Shown one piece after another: positions 48,232 to 58,678 of a DNA stretch of 64,000 nucleotides. The DNA is from Isoetes taiwanensis (lineage: Eukaryota; Streptophyta; Lycopodiopsida; Isoetales; Isoetaceae), in contig JAJEKV010000064.1 in assembly GCA_021234155.1 (NCBI GenBank), positions 5,886,001 through 5,950,000 on the forward strand, given 5' to 3'. The position numbers and the translations under genes were made by a program. A model generated the notes under the pieces. It saw only the letters and a program-made list of their open reading frames with translations. It searched no databases and was not told the DNA's origin. Each line of letters starts with the position of its first letter. Position 1 is the first letter of the stretch.

Positions 48232-48984
48232 AGGAATAGAATAGAATAGAATAAATTTTTTAACGTCCACGGAGACCAATAGGTCATGGGACCCATACAA
48301 TGGGCTAGTACAATCATTACTACTAGGATTAAAAAACCCCTGCCTCGAAAGGTTTTCAAGGGAAAAACCTTTGCAGTAATGATGATACTAGACAAGCGGA
48401 GATAATGACTACTGAGGGCTCAGTAATTGCTGACGTTTATCTAGAACCTCAAGTATGTATAATGCCAAGTCATGCACAGATGGTGCTCTGAGAAGTTGTG
48501 GAAGCGTGGAATGGAATGCTAAGGTCAAAAAATGTTTTCGGACTATCTCAAAAGCAGGGCAACTCAGAAGAGTATGGCTTTCATCTTCAATAACCTGTAA
48601 CTGGCAACATGCACATAGTCTCGCTTCTCGCGGCAATTGCGGCCGCTCCCATCTACCTGTCTCAATCCGTAGCCTGTGGGACCCCGTGCGAATTGATGCA
48701 ATAGCTACAAGCTTGTTCCTGGACAATGAAGCGAGCAAATAAGCTTGGGGCCCTGGTGCCAAGGTGGGATTTATATATGCATGATAATGACCAGTTTTCA
48801 CTTGGGCCAAAGTAACTGCGTCCCATATCTTTTGAGAAAAACGACCATTGAGATATTGTTGCAAAAGCTCAGGATCAGAACTGGCAAGCATCAGGCAGTG
48901 CTCTGGTTGCACAGCCCAATGGGCAAACCATGTAGTGCAATGCTCTTTCCAACATCGTTTCAAACGCTGAGGAGATTCAGCCAT
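48232..48984 (-). mobile_element. LINE fragment (CR1/Jockey-like C-terminus) with (TTCTA)n tail
   Basis: A 191-codon minus frame (48984-48409) has the C-terminal features of a non-LTR reverse transcriptase: LASIRTGSHRLRIETGRW, then LCACCQLQVIEDESHTLLSC (CxxC..H...C zinc-binding) and PAFEIVRKHF. About 155 bp of 3' UTR follow, ending in a minus-strand (TTCTA)n tail at 48232-48252 in place of poly(A). Its 3'-UTR block recurs at 8075-8145 and 50262-50293. It is a different family from the zf-RVT LINEs in this window. The RT core itself is absent. Confidence 0.8.
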
Positions 48985-49010
48985 GGCAAGTGCAAGAACA
49001 GGATACCTAA

Positions 49011-49059
49011 CTCGGATTGGCCTAGCTCGGATTGGCCTAGGATTCTAGGCCAATCTGAG
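49011..49059. repeat. 15-bp tandem plus inverted copy (hairpin)
   Basis: CTCGGATTGGCCTAG occurs at 49011-49025 and 49026-49040. After GATT its inverted copy follows at 49045-49059 with one mismatch, next to the T run of a LINE tail. It may be a fold-back made at the LINE integration site. Confidence 0.8.
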
Positions 49060-49460
49060 TTTTTTTTTTTGCTCTTGAAGGAACAAAAGCAAGTTTATTA
49101 ATCACAGATAGACATTACAATATATACAAATTGCGTCTAATTGTGCAAGCACAAGAAAACGCTCCCAAAGCACGAGCCTGAAGCATTATGTACTCACTCC
49201 AGCATAGAAGACTAATGATAGGAATTAATTTGAAGATACTGAATCCAAATACGGTCTCTCACTTCTTCTCCGAGGGAGGAAGAGTCATAAGCCATCGGTA
49301 TCTTAGCCTGGGATACAACAATGATTGCATGAACAGGTGAATAAATGCCTTGGAAAATGTGCAGCCTACGACGTTCCCAAATTAACCACAGTAACCAACC
49401 AGACTTAAGATAAAATGCCTTCAGCTTATCTGGGGCCCATGCTAAAAGTTTACAGTTCAC
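49060..49460 (-). mobile_element. 5'-truncated LINE end with poly(A)
   Basis: On minus, the frame 49460-49212 (LKSGWLLWLIWERRRLHIFQ) matches the extreme C-terminus of L1-type plant LINE pol, where W..WLIW.....IF is usual. AATAAACTTGC and an 11-A tail (T run at 49060-49070) follow. It is a very short, dead insertion. Confidence 0.7.
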
Positions 49461-49545
49461 CGTGGATTATCTTCACCATGCAGATTTCTCTGACATATCC
49501 CCTCTATCTGTGGTGGTAACTTCTGTGTTCTTGTTTGACATTGCA

Positions 49546-50115
49546 GGTTCGAGCACATTCCCACCTCTCCATGGTATAAAATATTCCCACATGGGTATTT
49601 TTTCAAGTGGAGTGCTTTGGGTTTGTTCATGGATACATCCATCTCTTTGCACGTAAAAATTGCTTCTTCCAATAAGCATTTTCAGCTTCAAAAGGATAAA
49701 GTAGCTTCTCTATATCCGGATGCATTTATATGATTGTAAGCAAGTTTTGCTCATGTAGAATGTCTCATTTGGAATCAACTTACTCATACATGTTCGTATA
49801 CATGTGTTTATAGAATTTAACTCTGAAGATATAACTAATGTATAGAATAGAATAGTATAGATATAATAAAGGCTCTTTCTGTTACACCTCTTCTTTGCTT
49901 CCTCTTTAACATAAAGAAATGCTTTGTATGATATTGCCATATAAACAAGAAGAAGTTCATAACCTAGCAAAATAACGTGGGATATACGAGCCTTCTGTAG
50001 ATAGATTATAAATATTATGTTATTTGGTGTCTCTAGGAATGTGAAATATGTGAAGAAGAATGCGTTGATCCCATTATGGTTAAGATGAGGACTCATAGTT
50101 GTGTTATTTGCAGGT
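49546..50115 (+). pseudogene. Exon-like segments, unrecognised
   Basis: Open plus-strand runs: after TTGCAG at 49546 comes EHIPTSPWYKIFPHGYFFKW, continuing MDTSISLHVKIASSNKHF to the stop near 49729. Near 50037-50110 lies ECEICEEECVDPIM..THSCVICR, a possible CxxC zinc-binding cluster, followed by the TTTGCAG acceptor of another run. Their codon use looks like real coding sequence, but I do not recognise the protein and cannot join them. Confidence 0.3.
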
Positions 50116-50354
50116 TTTATGGAACAAAACAAAACTGCAAGCACAAAATCCCAACAACCCAGACTTGGACTCTTAGTATCCAATTGCTCAAATCCAGATA
50201 TCATGTTTGTCACTTCATTTTTCAACAATCTAAATAAAGGTCTTTTTATAAACATTAGAATACTTTCGAGAGAAAAACCTTAACAGTAATAGGCCCCTCT
50301 CATTGAGCATTGATTTAATTTTCTGGTCGACAAGCTGGACAGTTCAACAAGGTG

Positions 50355-51335
50355 TTCTTTAAGGTTCTCTTTTCATTGGACCCTAGCAGGTGTATGGTAG
50401 CCTCATCGCCCTTTCTCTGGGTACCCTTGGACTCTGCATCTCCCTTGGCCTCTTCCCTACACCCAGGTACTCAGCGCCGGTGGATTGCTGCAGGGGTAAC
50501 ATCCATCCGTGACTGGTATTGGGAGGGTCATCTGGCGCCGTGGGAGTTTTTTAGGGAGAGATTTGGCCTTCGGCGGTGGGACATACGGACCTGGGCCAGA
50601 ATTGCCAATGCTATTCCATTGCAGTTGTCTTCTCAAGTCAATCGCATTTGGAAGTCGCATAGTGGACTTGATGCATCTCAGTTTGTAGCATCGGCTTATG
50701 GGCTCCTAGCGCTTCAGGACACGTCGCCGCCTTCGGATAAGTGGTTGCTTAAGCTTCCAGGGAGTAAGTGGCCCGCCATGTGGAAGTGGGTGTGGAATAC
50801 ATTGCCTCCTCCTAAAATCCGTACCCTTTTGTGGCAGATCTTGCACCGTAGCCTCAGGGTGAATGTCCGAGTCCACAGGTTCAAGCCTCAGGTAGCGGAA
50901 ACACGCCCTTTATGTGGGAGGCGACGTGAGTCCTATGCACAGAGGTAGGGGCAGCTTGGTCCTGGGTGAGAGCCCTCTTTGGGACTTCACTATGCAGTCA
51001 GAAGATTCTCTTGGGAGTCCTTCCTAACAGGTGGCAGTGGCCAAACAACAGGCGTTTCATTTATGCAGAGCTTGGCTTTTGTGGCTGATTTGGAAAAGCG
51101 AAGGTCTTTCAGAATGCAGTGCTTAGCCCTTTTCGGTTGGTTCCAATCTTGAGGCATAAGTTGTCGCAGGCTTACCAAGTCTCAAGCTTATCTGGCACAG
51201 TTAAGCGGGAAATTTGGTCGACGTTCCTACAGATTGTGGATCATGATGGGCGCTTCATTTCGTAGCACCACACTTATCATTGTACTTGATCGCATTCTAG
51301 TGGTTTAATATATTCTTATATTCTTCAAAAAAAAA
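50355..51335 (+). mobile_element. 5'-truncated LINE (L1-type) with TSD
   Basis: The frame from 50352 encodes the pol C-terminus: LHPGTQRRWIAAGVTSIRDW, MWKWVWNTLPPPKIRTLLWQ and LHRSLRVNVRVHRFKPQ. The zinc-binding region RPLCGRRRES is eroded and the frame is then lost. A 9-A tail ends at 51335. The 9-bp direct repeat AACAAGGTG at 50346-50354 and again at 51334-51342 is a good target-site duplication. It belongs to the same family as the copies at 17.4 and 19.1 kb. Confidence 0.88.
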
Positions 51336-51344
51336 CAAGGTGCT

Positions 51345-53060
51345 GCACACAGAGGGTTGCCCTCCAGTTTCTTGAGGGTGAAGTGGCCTAAATTAAACCG
51401 TGAGGTCATGTTTTCACAATCTATTTTTAAATTAATGTAGACTCCTACCATGCCATCTTGAAAATGTACATTGTTTAAGTTATGGCACATAATTTTCCAT
51501 TTCCATATTCAAGTTTAGTGTACTCACATAATTATCCAAGACAAACCTCTCTATTTTTATGAAGTGTATATACCGAGCATATGCATATGATTATCGACCA
51601 GAAGAACCAATTGACTGTGCCTACTAGGCAGATTTAATGTCCGTAGAAGACTCCTGAACATTGATGTTGAAACATGCAACATGCAAGACATGGCACCGAG
51701 ACATATTAATATGAATATGCATTGATGTGCATAATTTTGTATACAAGAATATCCACGTGGAGCTCTGCGCGGAGGCCAATTTTCTGGCCGAAATTTGCGA
51801 CGCGTGGACATTAATGTGACGTGAAATTTGTGGTGGGGTGAAATTTGTGGTGGGGTATTTTCTGCTGACGTGGCTAATTTTATTGTTCACAATTTTGGTC
51901 TGGTCGGTCGAGCTCCGGCTATGGCATCGTCGTGACGCCAGGGCTCTTGTTTGCATTTTCTGAAGCGCCTCGCCCCTCTTTTTTTTTATGCAATTTTCAA
52001 GTACAGCGCCTGAGATTTTCATAGTTTTTGAAGGATGTTTACTTCCTTGTGTCTTTCCGGACATTTTTGTGGTTTTTTAACTGGAGCGTCTCGTTTGAGT
52101 AAGAATCTCTTATTCTTGCATAAGATTTTGGTATTCTTGGTTTTGACCTGTTATTTTTTGTTCTTTCAGCAAGTGCACCTTCAACTGCAACATTCACAGT
52201 GCTAGGATGACTCTGACAACTTGTAGGAGGAATTTTGTGTAATGTTTTTGCTATGAATCTGGTTTTGAATGTAATGTTTCTGCTATATTCAATGTATCTG
52301 AACGGACTTGAAGAGTTCAACGCAAAAGAATGGAATTCTATCTAATTTCATTGAATGAAATGTGTCTAATATCTCATTGAATGTTATTACTGTATTTGAA
52401 TAATATGGGATCAAGAAATGACTGTAAAACATAGCTCCGAGAAATGACTGAAAATGGCCTGCAAGAATCATTGATTCTTGGAAAGAATGTGTGCCATGTG
52501 GCACACAGGGATTGGCAGACGGGGCAGGAAATGCCCTATCCAAAACCTATAAATGTTGGAAACCTGTGCATTTGCATAAACAGTAACTTCTAGGCCATTA
52601 GAACTATGAACTTGCATACAATAACTTTTAGGCCATTGGATCATTTTGGGAACCTGTAGATTGCAAGTGACCACGTGTATGAGTTGTTGATGTCCATATG
52701 AGTTGTTGATGTCTATGCCTTGCTAGGCATATGTTGGGAAATGCTAAATGATACCAAGAAGGACTCCATTATGCAAATATTGTAGAATATGTAATCTATT
52801 AGCCTCTATGTCGCATAAATATAAATATTTGAAATGAGTTCTTTAGCATGACCATGCCCATTTATGCTTGCAAACAATATTGTCAATGATGTGTGGCCAT
52901 GCATTTTGCTTGTGTATATTTATGGTCTCCACATTTTCATACGTGGTAATAATTTTGTTCCAAATTGTAACATCACAAAAATTCCCTTCCATAATCTTTG
53001 CAACAAGGTTTTCCACTACATCATTTTTATTCAAACAAGCTGCAGGAGAATTCAGAACAA
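51345..53060. other. Non-coding DNA with short repeats
   Basis: No gene is recognised. Small direct repeats occur, such as GAAATTTGTGGTGGGGT near 51825-51855 and TATGAGTTGTTGATGTC near 52678-52717. Confidence 0.4.
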
Positions 53061-53062
53061 CT

Positions 53063-53128
53063 AGGTATATTCCAGCATACCCACGTAAGCGAGGGTTTGC
53101 GTCCCTAGGGGCAACCCAAAAACGTTCA
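53063..53128 (+). repeat. Direct repeat, left copy
   Basis: GTATATTCCAGCATA..CCCACGTAAGCGAGGGTTTGC..CCCTAGGGGCAACCCAAAAA matches 58327-58404 in the same orientation, with a 22-bp gap. It contains a hairpin, GGGTTTGC..GGGGCAACCC. The two copies bracket the URB1-like pseudogene. Confidence 0.8.
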
Positions 53129-53576
53129 CTTATCAAGAATTTCTGTATAAGTGCATGTAAGTTTTAGGTCAGTATAAAAGGAAAATAATGTTAAATTTGT
53201 CATGTTGTGAAGCTAAAAATTATGGATATAAGATCAAAGATTTGCTTAGTGTGTTCTTAGATTCTCTTGTATATTTTGCTTCTCTTGCATACTTTGCATG
53301 GATTGACTTAAAGCTCTCTATGGAATGCAAGTTTATACTAATATGCCATAAAATAAGAACACTGTCAAATTCATGGCGTAATCAATCTAAAATTCGTGAT
53401 GCAAGATTTGGTGAAAGTTTGCTTAGATTCTCTTGCAAATTTTGCTCAGCTTTTGCTTGTATCTATTGCACGCTTGTATGTTTACATGGATTGACCTAAG
53501 AGAGGAATTCTTAAACAAAATAGAATGTATCCTTGCACTAGTGTAAGTTCTGAATATAAATATATGCTCATAAATG

Positions 53577-56500
53577 CAATTGCAAGCAATCCCAATCTCA
53601 CAAACTCCTCCGGATCAACACCTTGAGAAGATAGAGCATGCAGGGAAAATGGCAGCATAAAGGCAGGATCATATGGCACATTCTCATCTGCTAAATTCCA
53701 GCCACTGTTATGGTCTTTGTCTTCTAAGCTCTGCAAATAGAAAGAAAAAGCTTCATAAATTTTTAACAATTGCAGAATTCAAACTAAGTCTTTGATCATT
53801 TGACCACATCAATTATCTTATGTTCCTGCCATCTCATCAGCCTAAATTATCTCGTCTGTAAGGGTGTCTATCTAGGCTGTTTCATTTTGATTTCACATTG
53901 ACAAATTATAAAATCTGATTTTGGATGGAGAGCTATTTTGGCTGGAGATTCACCGCCACAAAGGAAGATAACATGGAAACAACTGTGCGCGATAACTAAG
54001 GCCTTTGATCATAAATCATCCGTGGGCCAAAAGGGCGTCTAAGTCTATACTAATGGAGAGCATATTGTTTTTCATAGATACAACAGAGAAACATGTACCA
54101 CATACACACACAGCTGACCATAACAATAATAGAAAGGAACTTTACCAAATCTGGCCGTGCGAGAAAGTGCCCGCCTTTTGATTGGAAAAAACCATATAGT
54201 AATTCCACACCTCTGTGGGTCAATGCACAAATCTTCCTTGTATCTCCTTTTACTTAACCTCATTACAATATTCCTTGCTCATTGAATCAGTCCCTTGTAA
54301 CTTTGTTTTTGTTTCTTCAGTTCTTTTCTTTAAAGCAAAGATAACCCCATAAGTAATCTAGTCCAAAGAAGACTGTCAAAAGCCATCCCCTTGTTGAAGC
54401 TCAATTTCTTGCATCAATTTAAGAATTTCCAAGTCTCATCAACTCATTGTAGCATTATATGTCGCTAATAGTAATGCAAAAATCTCTTTAGATGACAAGT
54501 GTTCGAAGTTTTTGATTACTCTCATGTGTTTCAAAACCAAACAAAGACCCTTAATAGCTTAATTATTTCGCCCTTTTTTCATGAATAGTACTCTCCAACT
54601 CGGGAGTGCAAAGAATGTTATTACTACAGATGGTAGTCATTGCGGCAGACTCATCGATGATGCCACTAGACACAAGATGGATGAGATGGAAGAGAGGGAC
54701 GTGCTTTTTTGACACTTCTAAAATGACAATTCTTTCTTGTCAAGAAGAGTTGTCAGAAATCTGAATGGCTTAGCAAAAATCTGTTGCATCTGGCTGCTTT
54801 GCTTGTACACAAAACAAAGCAAGCATTTTAATGCAGAGTTCCTCAAGACCACCTCAAACAAATTCCGCAATCCCCCATTAGAATAGTCTCACCAAATCTA
54901 TAATACAAAGACCAACTTTGTCAATGACATCACACGGTCCATGTATTGACACATGCAGCTATCCAAATCAAGATTATCAACTGTGCAGAAAGAGCTAAAA
55001 AGGTTCTATTCAAGGAAACCCACTAAATCACACTCTGCAATTGAGTGTTTCATTCCTGTTGCCTCAACATCATCTTTAGTCTGATCATTGGACATGAACA
55101 AAAGATTTTTATAAAAATAACTTAGGGTATCAATCATGGCACCCATAAATCTTATCAACATCTTGTTTTTTCTTCGTGAATCACATAAGCCTGTTTGTAC
55201 TTCTGAACCTCCCTCAGAAAATAGCAATAGAAGGACGATTCTTAACTTAGCAACTACCTTGCAAGTCAAAAGCTTTCATAATGGTCTGCTTTCAACAGGT
55301 ACGGGGCCAAGCAAACTAGCAGACTTTGGGAGTAACAGCTTCAATAAACGATGTATCTCCTTTGCATTTGGTGGATGTAGACGTAGGCACTGAGTTAACA
55401 TGCTTATAAAAACTGCAATTAGAGTTCATAGAATGATTTTACATCTGTTGGCATTTCCACCTTATCATCGGTTAATAAATTGTCAAATTCAATCGAGCAT
55501 TCATTGATCCATGAGTCAACAGATGCATCCCAATCTTTTATACATTTCAGAACTACTTGCATGTACACCAGACACATCCCGAGCACAAGAAACAGTTTTG
55601 GGTGCATTAATCAGATAGTAATTAGCTGATGACAAAAGCAATAGCAAATCATGGTCAGACATATTTATATTATCGGTTTTGGGAGATAAAATGGTGTTTT
55701 CCATTGCCATAGCTGCCAAATCCACGTCTATTACATCCTCTGAAGGGCATTCTTTGCCAACTGAAAACATGTGCCCAAACTCAAAGAAGTGAATCGTGTT
55801 TGTTTGTATCAACAAGAACACAATTCTAGCTTTCAACTTGCTAACATTTTGCATGCATTGCCTTAAAAGTCGTAGTGGAGTATATTGTGCAAAATCTAGG
55901 AACAAAGCACCCAACAAGTTTCTTCTTGTGGCAAGGACTTGCAGAGCTGAAAGAAGACAGTTGGTCTGGCCGCTTCGAGGTCTCATTCATTGCCCAGCTC
56001 GGCAACTTTTCTCAGATATATCGATACAAGTCCGATAAGTATTGGTCCAACTCGATTTACTACCTTTTTCGACTTCTGTTTTTGAGACATGTGGCAAATT
56101 CTTGAAAACCACAATTACAAGATAAATCCACGAGACTTAATCGACAAATGATCCCTTTGCATACTATTTGGAGTGGATCAAGCGGTTTTCAAAGAAAGGC
56201 AAAGATTCAAATACTTTTTACAAGGTTGAGAAGCATCTCTAGTTCTCGCATAAGGAGCCAAAACAAAGAATGGCATAGACAAAGCAGATGATGGAATAAA
56301 ATTATGATAACCCGAGCTCTCGCCAAGTTGGGATTTCAACATGTTAACCGGTCTGAAAATAAGACGCCTAGTAAGGTCGATACCATATCAACCACACCTT
56401 TGTTCGATTCTCCGGTTTCAAAACCATAAGATTGCAAGAACATTGCAACAATGGCAACAAGATGCCGGTCTATGCAATGCACCGCATCTCCTATAGCTGC

Positions 56501-58202
56501 AGCTTTTTGCATCACATCCTTTAGGACAATATTTTCTGCCTCATTATATTGGAAAGGCCAAGAAGACCAAGTTTCCATCTTAATAGAGCCATGCAAGTTA
56601 AGAAAAAGGGAAACCATGGGATGAGTCAAAACATCCTTAACCAACAAAGACTTTTCTGCTTCATCGACGTTTGGATCTTTGATACCAAGTAGAAGATATC
56701 TAACAAATTCACAACACACGCCCAACTCGCTTACACACATCTATGTATTCTCTCGGATGAAGCAAATTTAGACTGTACATGCAAAATTTTAGGATGGATA
56801 GGATGACAACACGAGTTTCATTCTTAGGTACTTTTCTTAGAGAGAGCATGAGGGACTCCTTTAAATAGGGATCAGCAAGTAGTCTTGCTTCTTTCATGCC
56901 AACAATGCCTGTGAATAGGACATCAAATGGACAAAAGGCATAAAAGTATAGAACCAAGATACCAAGATTCGGTTTCTCTCTTTCTGGAACCAACCGAGAA
57001 ACCATTTCTTTCTTTTGTTAGAACCTACAGATATTTCTTCCAAACCGGATGCCAAAAGCAACTCACCAATTTCACATCAATCTTGAGTTCTCACCGTGGA
57101 AAGCGGTGCTTCATTTGATGTCTCCAAGAGATGGGTACAATTTGTGAGATCCGATAATGCCTCTCAATATAGTTAAAAGCATGACCAAGATGGTAAAGTC
57201 CCCATAAAAGTCTCTTTGCGACATGAACGAGTGACAAAAACCGCCAATTAGAACTTCGGAGAGAAAGGCAAGACGGTGATTTTGCAAAAGCAATTGCCTT
57301 TGAAGATCTTGGAACAAGATCATCATCCGCCTCAAAAAATGCAAGAATTTATCTCAACTTTGCGCGATCGGGAAGGAACACCGCAAATTGTATGATCCAG
57401 GGTAAAGTGCGATTCTCTCCAAGAACAGTTGGCGGTCGCAAGGCGGACTCTTGAGCGGTCCCCACTCGTAAGAATGTATTACGTCATGACTTGCGTAGTT
57501 AATGTTGAAGTTATTGCAATGGCCAAACTCCCAGGATGAACTGTTTTACACATATAAAAATATTAGCATATATTTACACGATATTGAATTATAACCAAAG
57601 TAACAAATGCCATACTTGAATATACGTAAGTAGTTTCAAAACACTTGAACACATATATACATATGGCTGCTCGTTTAGGAGCATCTAATTTAGATCTTGT
57701 CACGAGACACACTTTTTAAGGGCGATATTACCAATGGACCATGACCATTCATTGCAGAGAAACAAAGCAATAAGATTAGATTATTTTCAACATTGTAGCA
57801 GATGCAATGAGAAATTGTTTAAAAAGAGCCATAAATATTGAAATCAAACCAGATGCTACCAACCTTGACTCTCGCTAGCTTGCATTCTCCGGGCATGGCT
57901 TGAAAAAATGGAGTGCAATTCCTCCAAATATTTATACATGTTCTTTCCTACGTTGTATACCGCATCACACAAAAAGTCAACAATATCTTCTTCAAAAGCA
58001 TGGACCATGCATATTGTGGTGGTGGTGTTCATTTCATCCTTGAATGTCCAGGTATTCCAGCATGGTAAGAACCGGAGCCACACAATGACCTCGCTACTAT
58101 ATGAAGAAACAGCCGGAAAAACGAGAACCCAGATTGGATGCTCACCCTCTGCTTCTAATTCGAACTCTTTTTCTATATAGCCATAAGCAAATTTATCGCT
58201 CC
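53577..58202 (-). pseudogene. URB1: URB1/EMB2788-like gene fragment, disabled
   Basis: Coding-quality exons run on minus: 58202-57864 (YIEKEFELEAEGEHPIWVLV), about 57490-57095 (ESALRPPTVLGENRTLPWII), 56983-56347 (LYFYAFCPFDVLFTGIVGMK; VKDVLTHPMVSLFLN), about 55978-55530, about 55380-55006 (NAKEIHRLLKLLLPKSASLL), near 54720-54580 (SGIIDESAAMTTICSNNI), 54245-54127 (ALTHRGVELLYGFFQSKGGH) and 53730-53577 (PYDPAFMLPFSLHALS, then EFVRLGLLAIAFMSI). The last block matches my recollection of the conserved C-terminal region of plant URB1, a large nucleolar protein for 60S ribosome assembly. Lesions are in-frame stops at 57349-57351 and 55276-55278 and a frameshift near 56735. Only part of the gene is present and introns are retained, so it is a genomic-copy pseudogene. 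The family call is moderate; the pseudogene call is stronger. Confidence 0.55.
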
Positions 58203-58326
58203 CTCATGTTCTTATTATTCATCGATTGAGCCGCCAGATTCTGGTCCGAACATCCTTGATCCACAACGCAATCGACCGCATTTACAGGGGAACAAAGGGT
58301 TTTAGCGAATATCAACATATACTAAG

Positions 58327-58404
58327 TATATTCCAGCATATACTCAGTATATCCCACAAACCCACATAAACGAGGGTTTGCCCCCTAGGGGCAACCCAAA
58401 AAGA
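58327..58404 (+). repeat. Direct repeat, right copy
   Basis: This is the partner of 53063-53128 (GTATATTCCAGCATA; ACGAGGGTTTGCCCCCTAGG; GGCAACCCAAAAA). It sits about 125 bp before the first pseudogene exon and about 270 bp upstream of the proposed SWI3 start. Confidence 0.8.
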
Positions 58405-58678
58405 GTTGGTTCTCCAAAAAAATCTCCTTTTTACCATCTATGGCAAAGACAAGACCATATATATGGGGCTTTTTAAGTTTGACAAGGGCAGACGGCGAGC
58501 ATGTGAACGCGCCTACGCTGACGGCACGGTGAGAAGCAAACCTTCCCCCCGGGTTTAGAAAAACAACGACGCTTTTCTTCAATATTTTTTGGCACTCCCC
58601 TCTCTTTCGCTTACCAAGTTCAAAAACGTGGAGCAGATGATCTTTCTCCGACGCTGAGACACTACGACGGTGGCCTGA

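Noticed and set aside
49026-49070. Hairpin plus T run resembling an intrinsic terminator
   Set aside because: The T run is the poly(A) tail of a minus-strand LINE and the genome is a plant nuclear one.
49710-50255. 181-codon minus-strand ORF
   Set aside because: It is Ile/Tyr/Phe-rich without a domain, and the opposite strand carries more coherent exon-like segments. AT-rich sequence gives such frames by chance.
56709-56740. Very short intron joining the two overlapping URB1-like frames
   Set aside because: The only GT-AG pair would give a 38-nt intron; a 2-nt indel in a GT run is simpler.
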